DNA of 41,338 bases, taken from the NCBI GenBank assembly GCA_030690265.1, contig JAUYHA010000106.1, forward strand, positions 1 to 41,338, in the 5' to 3' direction. Both the position numbers and the translations under genes were made by a program. The number at the start of each line of letters is the position of its first letter. The stretch's first letter is position 1. The notes beneath the pieces are model-generated. The model was not told where the DNA came from and did no database searches. It worked only from the letters and a program-made list of their open reading frames with translations. Shown here piece by piece: positions 7,137 through 13,682 of the stretch. This DNA comes from Dehalococcoidales bacterium (lineage in GTDB: Bacteria; Chloroflexota; Dehalococcoidia; Dehalococcoidales; UBA2162).

Positions 7137-7622
7137 ATGTCTGATGAACAAGAAGAAACCGAGGAAGAAGAGACCGCAGACGGCGGTGATGATGAGGTTG
7201 AAGGGAACGAGGAAGAAGTTACTGCTGCAGCGCCGGCGTCCGAATCTATTATAGAGGTCAAGGCCGAAGAACCCGCTGCGGCCGCAGCGCCGGTCGCCGT
7301 TAAACCTAAGGCTGATGAGCTGAAGATTGTCATTGTCATAAAGGACAACCGCGCGACGATCGGCGTCCAGGCCCCGGACTGTGACCCTGTATTCGAAACG
7401 GCAGAAGGAGACCTTTCCGAAATCTTAGCTCATTCCCACATCGCCGTCGACAATGCCCGGGCTAAATGGGCGACCAGCAAGCGGAATCCGAAAGCGGATC
7501 TCCCGGCGCCGCCTGCCCCTGCCCCGCGGCCGGCGTCGACGTCTTCAACATCTTCCAGGTCGACCGCTACCAAAACCAAGGTAGCGGCAGCCGCTCCAAA
7601 AGCCCAGCCCAAGTTCTTTTAA
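7137..7622 (+). CDS. acidic and proline/alanine-rich protein, PRTRC E-like
   Basis: ATG 7137 has AAAGGAGGTAACAATT. Residues 1-60 are highly acidic, then Ala/Pro-rich. A short folded core (LKIVIVIKDNRATIGVQAPD, ending near AKWATSKRNPK) has two predicted strands and a helix. The C-terminus is an Ala/Pro/Ser/Lys-rich linker ending QPKFF. I recall protein E of PRTRC cassettes as a short beta core with a low-complexity tail, so E is the best guess, though gene order differs. It is the last cassette gene before a hairpin. Confidence 0.5.
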   Translation: MSDEQEETEEEETADGGDDEVEGNEEEVTAAAPASESIIEVKAEEPAAAAAPVAVKPKADELKIVIVIKDNRATIGVQAPDCDPVFETAEGDLSEILAHSHIAVDNARAKWATSKRNPKADLPAPPAPAPRPASTSSTSSRSTATKTKVAAAAPKAQPKFF

Positions 7623-7648
7623 CTTTTCGCCCGCCCCTTTTAGCCTCA

Positions 7649-7690
7649 GGGTGGACTAGATTTGCTGAATTGCTCAAGTTTAGTCCACCC
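7649..7690 (+). terminator. hairpin after the PRTRC cassette
   Basis: A perfect 10-bp stem, GGGTGGACTA (7649-7658) and TAGTCCACCC (7681-7690), with a 22-base loop, 26 bases after the cassette. It is followed by CGCTTTT, a weak T tract. A direct repeat, CTTTTAGCCT, flanks the stem (near 7637 and 7693). Probably a terminator or RNA end separating the cassette from the clamp gene. Confidence 0.5.
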
Positions 7691-7809
7691 CGCTTTTAGC
7701 CTGGCCTCTAGAAGTTGAATAAGCGGCCGCAACCGAGGTGATTGAATTAGACGATATTTTTGTGCCCGTTTTTTCTGGAAAATGAACTAGTCAGGAGGAA
7801 AAAGACTAC

Positions 7810-9075
7810 ATGCAAATTCAAACCAAGAAACTCATAGACCTCTTTGCGCTCTTGAAGCCGGTCATCCTCAAGAAAGGTGTCGTCGATTGCGTCAAGTATG
7901 TGTGGCTCGGCGAAGGCAAGGCCGTAGTGACAGATCTGGAGACGATGGTTATAACCGCCGTCCCGGAGGCCGAGGGGCCAATCTGCCTGCCGTACGCTGA
8001 CCTGGCCGACACCCTCAAATACATCCCGGACTGCAAGCTCGATTTGAAAGTCGAAAACAAAATGCTCACCTTGACCTGGCCAGACGGAGCCGCCTCATAC
8101 CCGACCATGGACGCAGCGGACTTCCCGGTACTGCCTGAAATGGACAACATGGGCGAGGGTTCGCTTAACGGCGACCAGCTCATAGCGGCCATCGGCGCCG
8201 CCCTGCCCTACGCCGCTACTGAATCCGAGCGCCCGGTGCTCAACGGCGTAACTGTGACCCTGGGCAATCCTGTAGCGGTTGCGGCCGGCGACGGCTTCCG
8301 GATGTCGCACCAGGTACTCCCGCTGTCCTTTCCGGTGGAAGAGCGGATTATCCTGCCTCACCGGAGCGTTGGTGTTCTTGAATACGTCTTCTCGAAGACC
8401 CCCAGGACTCCGCCGACGGACTCCGATACCCTGATACCGATACTCATTGCCAAGAAGCAGGTTTATATCACCTTACTGGGGAAAGAAGACAGGAAGAAAG
8501 CCCGCTTCGACTTCGGTACCATGTCCGTCATCGTTAACCTGACCTCCGGCAGCTCTCCCGACTTCATCCAGCTCATCCCCAAGGAAGAGCCCATCATGGT
8601 AACCCAGATCTTCGCTCCCCAGCTCGAGGCCTCGGTCAAGAGAGTCCGGGCGATCGCCAAGGATTCTTCCGGCGTCGTCCGCCTGGAATTCGCCGAAGGC
8701 AAAGTAGCCGTATCTGCTAGCTATGCGGACAAGTCAATCAAGGCCGCTCTCGATACGGTACTCACCCAGGGCGAGCCAAGTAGATTCGGTGTGAACGTCA
8801 AGTACCTCATCGAATTCCTGGCAGAGAAGAGGGGAATGGTTTCCCTCTCACGGTATACTGATACCGGCCCTATCGTATGCGAGGCCGGCAGCCCGCAGAA
8901 AATCCTGATCATGCCCATGCAGGTAAAATGGGGTGATGAGCCGGTGGAAGAACCAGCTCCGGAAGCCGTGGTAGCGGAAGAACCAGCCGTGGCCGAAACA
9001 AGCGAACCTGTTGACCAGGAAGAAGCTACTGAAGAGGTCAAAGCCGGCGAGGAGGTGCCGGTACCAACGGAATAG
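7810..9075 (+). CDS. dnaN: DNA polymerase III beta-type sliding clamp with acidic tail
   Basis: Residues 1 to about 370 follow the three-domain beta-clamp pattern, including MQIQTKKLIDLFALLKPVI, the domain 1/2 stretch LIAAIGAALPYAATESERPVLNGVTV, and VNVKYLIEFLAE with a C-terminal ILIMPMQV like the clamp end (usually MPMR). DnaN clamps ring the DNA and tether polymerases. After the core there is an extra tail of about 50 residues of Glu, Pro, Ala and Val with few lysines, absent from normal DnaN. Ribosome site CAGGAGGAAAAAGACTAC. The element thus brings its own clamp; no polymerase is seen in the window. Confidence 0.85.
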   Translation: MQIQTKKLIDLFALLKPVILKKGVVDCVKYVWLGEGKAVVTDLETMVITAVPEAEGPICLPYADLADTLKYIPDCKLDLKVENKMLTLTWPDGAASYPTMDAADFPVLPEMDNMGEGSLNGDQLIAAIGAALPYAATESERPVLNGVTVTLGNPVAVAAGDGFRMSHQVLPLSFPVEERIILPHRSVGVLEYVFSKTPRTPPTDSDTLIPILIAKKQVYITLLGKEDRKKARFDFGTMSVIVNLTSGSSPDFIQLIPKEEPIMVTQIFAPQLEASVKRVRAIAKDSSGVVRLEFAEGKVAVSASYADKSIKAALDTVLTQGEPSRFGVNVKYLIEFLAEKRGMVSLSRYTDTGPIVCEAGSPQKILIMPMQVKWGDEPVEEPAPEAVVAEEPAVAETSEPVDQEEATEEVKAGEEVPVPTE

Positions 9076-9087
9076 TTTTAGATATCT

Positions 9088-9122
9088 GGGGACGGCGGGG
9101 AAGACTGACTCCCTGCCGTCCC
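9088..9122 (+). terminator. strong hairpin after the clamp gene
   Basis: GGGACGGC (9089-9096) pairs with GCCGTCCC (9115-9122), and the inner GGGGA and TCCCT extend the stem to about 13 bp with a short loop. It lies 13 bases after the stop. No T tract follows (AAAACTT), so it may stabilise the mRNA end instead of terminating. Confidence 0.45.
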
Positions 9123-9163
9123 AAAACTTACTTAGTAAATAATATACCATGAAAGGAGGGCCT

Positions 9164-9826
9164 ATGCCTAAAGAATATTTGAGCTGCGCAGAAACCGCTA
9201 AACTGGTACGTGCTACTCTAAAGAAACAATTCCCGGGGGTTAAGTTCACTGTCCGTTCCAGTACTTATAGCATGGGGGCGTCAATATCCATAGGTTGGTT
9301 GCTGGGACCAACAACGAAAGAGGTCGATCAGGCCGTAGGAGGTTTTGAAGGCGCTTCCTTTGATGGGATGAACGACCTTCAGAGTAATCAGGACTCCTGG
9401 CTCTTGCCCGATGGTTCAGCCCAGCTTGCTTACCGGCCGGATAGTTACGGCGGCTCGGTGCCGGGTTTTGTTAGCGATGCTCCACACCCCTCGGCCAAGA
9501 TGGTAAGTTTCGGCGCCGACTATATCCATACAAACCGCCGGTACGCCGAAACCTGGCAGGGAGAGTTAAGCTTCAGGGAACAAGTGTCCCGAGATCTGTG
9601 CGTCCTGCAGCGTGTACCATATACCGGAGAAAATACGGTCGGCCTTTTCGGGTCTGGCGACTCCGAGCAGGCCAGCCATCATGCCTGGCGTTTGCTGAAT
9701 TTTACTTCCTTCGCTCCGGGTGAGTCCTATGCCGGCGTACGCTACACAAAAGAGGATGAGGATAACGGAGACGCCCGTATACCGATGGCGATAGTTAAGC
9801 AGATGGCTAGTGCCGTTCCAGTCTGA
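9164..9826 (+). CDS. LPD29-domain protein
   Basis: ATG 9164 has AAAGGAGGGCCT upstream. Residues 1-75 (YLSCAETAKLVRATLKKQFPGVKFTVRSSTYSMGASISIGWLLGPTTKEVDQAVGGFEG... and SFDGMNDL) match the large polyvalent protein associated domain 29 pattern, later followed by SFGADYIHTNRR. LPD domains occur in giant polyvalent proteins and as stand-alone proteins of phages and plasmids, with unknown function. The last third (GENTVGLFGSGDSEQASHHAWRLLNFTSF) is unassigned. Confidence 0.75.
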   Translation: MPKEYLSCAETAKLVRATLKKQFPGVKFTVRSSTYSMGASISIGWLLGPTTKEVDQAVGGFEGASFDGMNDLQSNQDSWLLPDGSAQLAYRPDSYGGSVPGFVSDAPHPSAKMVSFGADYIHTNRRYAETWQGELSFREQVSRDLCVLQRVPYTGENTVGLFGSGDSEQASHHAWRLLNFTSFAPGESYAGVRYTKEDEDNGDARIPMAIVKQMASAVPV

Positions 9827-9892
9827 ACAGGGGCAATCTTGCCCGCTACGTTTCGTTTCGTTATACTTTGGTAAGCCAGCTACGGAAAGCAT

Positions 9893-9915
9893 TTTACATT
9901 TTGTTCTATTGTAAA
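9893..9915. promoter_or_regulatory. 23-bp inverted repeat TTTAC-N13-GTAAA, copy 4
   Basis: TTTAC 9893-9897 and GTAAA 9911-9915, with the inner bases ATT/ATT extending the symmetry. It is directly followed by GAAAGGAGG, the ribosome site of the gene at 9934. Confidence 0.7.
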
Positions 9916-9933
9916 GAAAGGAGGAAACCAATA

Positions 9934-10191
9934 ATGTCAATTTGTGCTAATTTCAGAATAGAAAAGGATACCCCGAAGTACATTCTATTGAAGGACCTCG
10001 GCCCCTGGGGTAGGTTTAGGACGATCACCAACGCTGCAGATGACGTCGTGTCTATGGTGAATTCGATCACACCGATCCGCGGTCGCAAGCTTTACTACTA
10101 CGACAGCGATAACGAATTAACTGAACTGAAGGTTAATAACGAGCAGCGGTTTGCCGGATTCGGTCCCGGGCCGCGGGAGCTATTGGGGTGA
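9934..10191 (+). CDS. hypothetical protein, 85 aa
   Basis: ATG 9934 is chosen for its AAAGGAGGAAACCAATA leader; an upstream ATG at 9868 would run through the 23-bp repeat. The product (MSICANFRIEKDTPKYILLKDLGPWGRFRTITN onward) looks like a small mixed alpha/beta protein ending in a Gly/Pro tail. No family is recognised. Confidence 0.65.
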   Translation: MSICANFRIEKDTPKYILLKDLGPWGRFRTITNAADDVVSMVNSITPIRGRKLYYYDSDNELTELKVNNEQRFAGFGPGPRELLG

Positions 10192-10192
10192 T

Positions 10193-10215
10193 TTTACTTT
10201 CAGATTCATTGTAAA
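10193..10215. promoter_or_regulatory. 23-bp inverted repeat TTTAC-N13-GTAAA, copy 5
   Basis: TTTAC 10193-10197 and GTAAA 10211-10215, starting right after the preceding stop codon and leading into TAGGAGAAAGGGGGG before the ATG at 10238. Confidence 0.7.
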
Positions 10216-10237
10216 TAGGAGAAAGGGGGGATAGAAA

Positions 10238-10531
10238 ATGTCTGATATCGATACTTTAACAGATCCGCGGCGGACAATACCGGCCGGCCGGCTAGATGGA
10301 TTAGTCCACGTGACAAGGAAACTCGGACGGTTGTTTAAAACCCGCTGCGGGGAGGATATCGGCAAGAAAGACCTTCTGCTGCTGTGTCAGTGTCCGGAGG
10401 AGATTACCTGCCCGAAGTGTAAGGAGCTCTACGCAAGCGACCCTACACTTCTAAAGGCATCATCGGTTGGCTCAGGATCACACCGGTCTGGCATTCCTGG
10501 CACAGGTCCTTGTGCTCAGGCCGATTCTTGA
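10238..10531 (+). CDS. small zinc-binding protein, 97 aa
   Basis: The core GRLDGLVHVTRKLGRLFKT-x-CGEDI-GKKDLLLL-x-CPEEITCPKCKELY carries CGED, CPEEITC and CPKC, enough cysteines for one zinc. It is clearly related to the minus-strand gene at 15059-15268 (GRIGQIIHSVHKVGKHLET-x-CGDMI-DHRDLLI...KITCKEC). The last 30 residues overlap the convergent gene at 10443 by 89 bases and look unstructured. Function unknown; the pair may be modified copies of one regulator. Confidence 0.65.
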   Translation: MSDIDTLTDPRRTIPAGRLDGLVHVTRKLGRLFKTRCGEDIGKKDLLLLCQCPEEITCPKCKELYASDPTLLKASSVGSGSHRSGIPGTGPCAQADS

Positions 10532-10688
10532 ACATCTTGGCAAACTGCTGGAACGCTTCCTCGACAGCCGCCACCGAGTTCAGGTACACCCGGTACTCCC
10601 CACCGCACTGGTCGCACTTATGCCACTCGACGAAGAGCGATCCTTCCTTGCCTTTTACATTCTTAGTGAGCGCTACTCCTAACAACAT
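10443..10688 (-). CDS. zinc-ribbon protein, 81 aa
   Basis: Start at 10688 is chosen because GGGGAGG lies seven bases upstream; the in-frame ATG at 10694 touches that site. Two CxxC knuckles (HKCDQCGGEY and DLCQECQTG) separated by about 33 residues form a probable zinc ribbon. It is the last gene of the long minus-strand unit and overlaps the convergent plus-strand zinc protein. No further family is recognised. Confidence 0.65.
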   Translation of the reverse strand: MLLGVALTKNVKGKEGSLFVEWHKCDQCGGEYRVYLNSVAAVEEAFQQFAKMFKNRPEHKDLCQECQTGVILSQPMMPLEV

Positions 10689-10854
10689 CTTCATCCTCCC
10701 CGAGCGTCTCCCTTTTATGACCGTTTCCTTTGATGAGGCGCTCGATAACCGTATCGTAAGTATCATTCATAGTGCCGAGCTCCCTTAGTGCTGCGGCATG
10801 TTTCTTACTGACAGGGATGGTAGTCATGTCTGGATTCTTTTTTCTCTCTGCCAT
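10663..10854 (-). CDS. ribbon-helix-helix-like antitoxin-type protein, 63 aa
   Basis: TTIPVSKKHAAALRELGTMNDTYDTVIERLIK has the strand-helix-helix spacing of short DNA-binding proteins of the VapB/RHH type (T-x-I-P-V-S, then L-x-x-L, then T-Y-D-x-V-I-x-x-L). Such proteins bind operators as dimers. No toxin gene is recognisable next to it, so it is better called a regulator. It is a candidate, among others, to bind the repeated 23-bp palindrome. Confidence 0.6.
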   Translation of the reverse strand: MAERKKNPDMTTIPVSKKHAAALRELGTMNDTYDTVIERLIKGNGHKRETLGEDEDVVRSSAH

Positions 10855-10920
10855 CTCTGCCTAACCTTCATGCTTACTATAACAGTTATAACGCCCATTG
10901 TCAACTAGGACTGTCATTAC

Positions 10921-11487
10921 TTACTTCCTAAAGCGGATTATCCTGTTCCCTATGGCATCCTTGGCCACTTCTAATGGCCCCCTGTAGCTCGTAAGCTTAC
11001 GGAGATATCTCTTTGTGGTTTCCGGCGAAGACCCAAACTCTTCTGCCCCACCATCTATTGCATCCACCTCGTACATGAATCCCAATCTTTTTACTTCGGT
11101 AAGTATCCAGTCCCTGTAGGCTATTTCGAAGTACGAGTTAGCCTGCATCTCCAGGGAACCACTACGATAGTTAACGAAGTCTTTGACTATGCTGGTAGCC
11201 GATAACCCATGCTCTTTGAATCTCTCACACACAATTAAGGCACTACACTGTTCTATGAGGAGTTTGTGCTCAGCCGATGTGAAGCCGCGCAGGTCTAAAT
11301 TGTCATCTTTGCAAAGCAAATGAAGGTTATCAGGATCCCAGTTTTCAGGGTCGCTATCGGCATGGTCGATTTCCAGCGGTTCGCCCGGCAGGGGCTTTCT
11401 TCTACAAATCAAACATTGCTCGCCGTCCCTGGCAACGATGAACTTGTAGAGGGTTTCGTGCTGCCTGACAGTCATGCGTCTCGGCAT
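10921..11487 (-). CDS. HNH-type endonuclease-like protein
   Basis: Residues 24-66 (CLICRRKPLPGEPLEIDHADSDPENWDPDNLHLLCKDDN) form an HNH motif: CxxC, then the IDH histidine, then PDNLHLLC with a second CxxxxN-type end. HNH nucleases use zinc knuckles and a metal-bound histidine to cut DNA. The C-terminal 110 residues (ETTKRYLRKLTSYRGPLEV onward) look helical and could recognise DNA. 188 aa. It directly follows the stop of the 82-aa gene (TAAATG). Confidence 0.8.
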   Translation of the reverse strand: MPRRMTVRQHETLYKFIVARDGEQCLICRRKPLPGEPLEIDHADSDPENWDPDNLHLLCKDDNLDLRGFTSAEHKLLIEQCSALIVCERFKEHGLSATSIVKDFVNYRSGSLEMQANSYFEIAYRDWILTEVKRLGFMYEVDAIDGGAEEFGSSPETTKRYLRKLTSYRGPLEVAKDAIGNRIIRFRK

Positions 11488-11736
11488 TTATTCCTTCACC
11501 TGGCCAGTCTTGATATCGAAGACAGTCATCTTCAAATCAACCTCAGACAGGGGAGATTCGATGGTTACATTTAAGAGCTGCCCCATGCTGGACATCCAGA
11601 TGAGCTTCAGTGTTTCTGGCCCCAGCACGGTTGTCGGCACCTCGAACGATACCTTAATGCCAGTCTTTCCAGTCGACACTTTCAGGTTTTCGATATTGTC
11701 TATTTCTACTACGGGATATTTCTTTTCTTCAGACAC
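11488..11736 (-). CDS. hypothetical protein, 82 aa
   Basis: GTG start with AAGGAGGTGCCCCC upstream. The product (EKKYPVVEIDNIENLKVSTGKTGIKVSFEVPTTVLGPETLKLIWMSSM) is predicted mostly beta strand. No cysteines and no known family. It lies between two zinc-binding genes in the minus-strand unit. Confidence 0.65.
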   Translation of the reverse strand: MSEEKKYPVVEIDNIENLKVSTGKTGIKVSFEVPTTVLGPETLKLIWMSSMGQLLNVTIESPLSEVDLKMTVFDIKTGQVKE

Positions 11737-11757
11737 GGGGGCACCTCCTTCTTTATT

Positions 11758-11970
11758 TTAGAGACACTTATCATGCCAACGGCCATCTCTGCCGGACTTT
11801 AGGTATTGCCCGTCGCAGAACCACATTGCCTGGCCACTCTTAATAGGATTGCTGCAACCGGTACACAGATGGTCCACGTCGCACTTTACCTTGATGGCGA
11901 CAATATCCTTGAACCCGGGAACTCGCCTGAAAGCATTCTCATCGATAATTTTACCGGCGAACTTAGCCAT
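11758..11970 (-). CDS. small treble-clef-like zinc protein, 70 aa
   Basis: The C-terminal half carries VKCDVDHLCTGCSNPIKSGQAMWFCD and ends WHDKCL: five cysteines and a late histidine, like a LIM- or PARP-type zinc knuckle (C-x2-C, x8 or more, C, then H-x2-C). The first 30 residues are an amphipathic lead. It overlaps the preceding 52-aa gene by eight bases. Function unknown. Confidence 0.65.
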   Translation of the reverse strand: MAKFAGKIIDENAFRRVPGFKDIVAIKVKCDVDHLCTGCSNPIKSGQAMWFCDGQYLKSGRDGRWHDKCL

Positions 11971-12121
11971 TGGGTTTCTTCTCTTTCAATTCCTTAAGCT
12001 CTTTGAGCGCCTTGACAGTGGCTTCCTCGAAATATATGGTCTCCGGAATCATCAGCCATTTCGTGTGCTCCAGCATACTCTCATGAAAATGAATTAATGT
12101 GTCCATGTCTTCTGCTTTCAT
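11963..12121 (-). CDS. small helical protein, 52 aa
   Basis: The start overlaps the previous stop as TAATG and the end overlaps the next start, which argues strongly for a real gene in the operon. The product is helical and charged (MKAEDMDTLIHFHESMLEHTK, then ATVKALKELKELKEKK). No family is recognised. Confidence 0.6.
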   Translation of the reverse strand: MKAEDMDTLIHFHESMLEHTKWLMIPETIYFEEATVKALKELKELKEKKPNG

Positions 12122-12486
12122 TAACGTACCTTCAAGTTAACATGCTGAACGCCAGGCGGGACAGAGAATGGATTCTTCGCTTGCATCTGAAGGGGAACCG
12201 TCTGCTCGACGATTTCTGCCCTAATACAGTACATCGTTCCGCACATTTCACAGATATCCCACCAGATATTCATGCTGGTTATTGTGACTTGAGCCGCCAA
12301 GGCAACCAAGACGGACTGTTTTAACTTCTCCTGGTCTACCATGGGGATTGGAAAGACCAGGTTGGCCGCGGCGTTTTTACCTAGAACTCCGGACTCCTTG
12401 AGCTTTACAATAGTCTTCTCGCCTATCCTCTTATCACTTCCACATACCGGGCACTCGTCGAAAGTCGCTATTTCTTCACTAGCCAT
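12121..12486 (-). CDS. zinc-ribbon protein, 121 aa
   Basis: Two CxxC pairs: DECPVCGSDKRIG near residue 12 and DICEMCGTMYCIRAEIV near residue 78. Between them lies a hydrophobic helix (QSVLVALAAQVTITSMN). It reads as a split zinc ribbon as found in small phage regulators. AAAAGGAGAGGATAG precedes the ATG, directly downstream of a 23-bp inverted repeat. Confidence 0.65.
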   Translation of the reverse strand: MASEEIATFDECPVCGSDKRIGEKTIVKLKESGVLGKNAAANLVFPIPMVDQEKLKQSVLVALAAQVTITSMNIWWDICEMCGTMYCIRAEIVEQTVPLQMQAKNPFSVPPGVQHVNLKVR

Positions 12487-12502
12487 CTATCCTCTCCTTT
12501 TA

Positions 12503-12525
12503 TTTACATTCACGCGGATTGTCAA
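12503..12525. promoter_or_regulatory. 23-bp inverted repeat, copy 6 (one arm GTCAA)
   Basis: TTTAC 12503-12507 and GTCAA 12521-12525. On the minus strand it reads TTGAC-N13-GTAAA and then TAAAAGGAG, so it again abuts the ribosome site, here of the gene at 12486. One arm has a single base change. Confidence 0.65.
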
Positions 12526-12568
12526 ACTCCCTATACATAAGCGGGGCAGCGGTTTCGTCCCGAACTCA

Positions 12569-12766
12569 TTACGTCCTACCGCCCCTGGGCTTTTCGATGT
12601 CTGCCACCGGTATCCGCAGCGCCCTGAGTGAATGTTTGTGACCGAGCTTCAACGGTTCGGAACCCGCTGGCCAGTTGGAACACCAAACCGACCCACGCCT
12701 ATGGCGTTTTCCAGCCTCTCGTTCACGTCTCCCAAGCCTGTTCATCTGACCGGTTACTTCTACCAT
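12569..12766 (-). CDS. small basic hypothetical protein, 65 aa
   Basis: The product is rich in Arg and Lys (MNRLGRREREAGKRHRRGSVWCSNWPAG) with a single cysteine. It follows two back-to-back 23-bp repeats, whose right arm leads into AGAGAG. Position and leader support it, composition less so. It could bind nucleic acid. Confidence 0.45.
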   Translation of the reverse strand: MVEVTGQMNRLGRREREAGKRHRRGSVWCSNWPAGSEPLKLGHKHSLRALRIPVADIEKPRGGRT

Positions 12767-12786
12767 CTACTCTGCCTTAATCTCTC

Positions 12787-12833
12787 TTTACATTCCCGCC
12801 TAATGTAAAATTTACTTTCTCCATTATTGTAAA
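12787..12833. promoter_or_regulatory. two tandem 23-bp inverted repeats, copies 7 and 8
   Basis: Copy 7 is 12787-12809 (TTTACATT-N7-AATGTAAA, perfect 8-bp arms), and copy 8 is 12811-12833, one base away. This is the only tandem pair. They fill the space between the HD-domain gene and the 65-aa gene, so this site should bind a regulator most strongly. Confidence 0.7.
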
Positions 12834-13328
12834 CTACTCTACGTGTTGAGACCTCATCCAAATGCTATGAGTCGAAGCCCATGTGCCTGATTCCACATTC
12901 TCCCGGACTTCCTTCATGAACTTGCGGACATCATCACTTCGCTTCATATTAGACCTGGCCAACTTAGGCTCAGTCGTCCGGTGAGTCATCAGCCACCAGT
13001 ACGGAGCCAGCGCCCAGGAATACTTATCTGCCTTGTATAAAGGGCTTAGCGGAATGCCGGCATATTCACAGTGGCCTGCTACCATTCGATAACCATACTC
13101 ACCAAAGAGTCGTTTCGCTACCCTGGCGCCTAATTCCCAGTGGCGTTTCTTTTGCTCGTAATCTGTCAGGTAGTCTTTGCCCCAGTGCCCGATATCGTGG
13201 ATAGCAATACACCCCGTCTCCCTGAAAGAGGGCCACTTCCCGTACAGTTTACGCCAAGCCTTCCAGACGTAGTACGAATGCACTGGAGAATGGCAGCCAA
13301 TTAACACGCTAACAGTACCTTGTCTCAT
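12834..13328 (-). CDS. HD-domain hydrolase-like protein
   Basis: Start 13328 forms an ATGA overlap with the gene before it. The motifs fit the HD superfamily: HSYYVWKAW, then IAIHDIGHWG (the His-Asp pair), then MVAGHCEYAG and KADKYSWALAP with a late Asp. HD enzymes are metal-dependent phosphohydrolases acting on nucleotides or nucleic acids. At 164 aa this is a single compact domain. A viral role could be nucleotide pool control or removal of signal nucleotides; the substrate is not visible. Confidence 0.7.
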   Translation of the reverse strand: MRQGTVSVLIGCHSPVHSYYVWKAWRKLYGKWPSFRETGCIAIHDIGHWGKDYLTDYEQKKRHWELGARVAKRLFGEYGYRMVAGHCEYAGIPLSPLYKADKYSWALAPYWWLMTHRTTEPKLARSNMKRSDDVRKFMKEVRENVESGTWASTHSIWMRSQHVE

Positions 13329-13513
13329 TTCTCTACCCACTCAAATTCACCGGGCTTTACCCCAAGCAGTTCACCATTGGAAGCCATGACGGAGACGGCA
13401 CCATGAGGGTTAATGTAGGCATCATAGACACCGGGTTCCGCTTTCGTCTGGTTAAAAGGGAAATCTCCGCGAACCGTTTTTGGTAGTCTAACTTTTCCTT
13501 TTTTATTCTCCAT
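13325..13513 (-). CDS. hypothetical protein, 62 aa
   Basis: The ATG follows AATAGGAGATATCG. The product (KVRLPKTVRGDFPFNQTKAEPGVYDAYINPHGAVSVM onward) is probably a small beta barrel. No family is recognised. It is translationally coupled to the HD-domain gene. Confidence 0.65.
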   Translation of the reverse strand: MENKKGKVRLPKTVRGDFPFNQTKAEPGVYDAYINPHGAVSVMASNGELLGVKPGEFEWVEK

Positions 13514-13525
13514 CGATATCTCCTA

Positions 13526-13672
13526 TTATTGTAAAGACCAGACATATTCCATCCAGTCTTCCCAATTGTCTGTTTCTATGTACTCGACCTCTATCAATCC
13601 AAAATGTTTCATTTCTCGCATGTACCCGAGTAGTCGAGTGCCATCTATGATTCTTTGAGTACTGATGTCCAT
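13526..13672 (-). CDS. small hypothetical protein, 48 aa
   Basis: Start 13672 is chosen for the GGAGGAACG leader. The product starts MDISTQRIIDGTRLLGYMREM and ends in an acidic, Trp-rich stretch (NWEDWMEYVW). Its stop codon lies in a right half-copy of the 23-bp repeat (ATTATTGTAAA at 13525-13535). Confidence 0.6.
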   Translation of the reverse strand: MDISTQRIIDGTRLLGYMREMKHFGLIEVEYIETDNWEDWMEYVWSLQ

Positions 13673-13682
13673 CGTTCCTCCG

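Noticed and set aside
10663-10854. A toxin-antitoxin pair with the ribbon-helix-helix protein
   Set aside because: Neighbouring products are a zinc ribbon and an HNH protein; neither resembles a PIN, RelE or MazF toxin.
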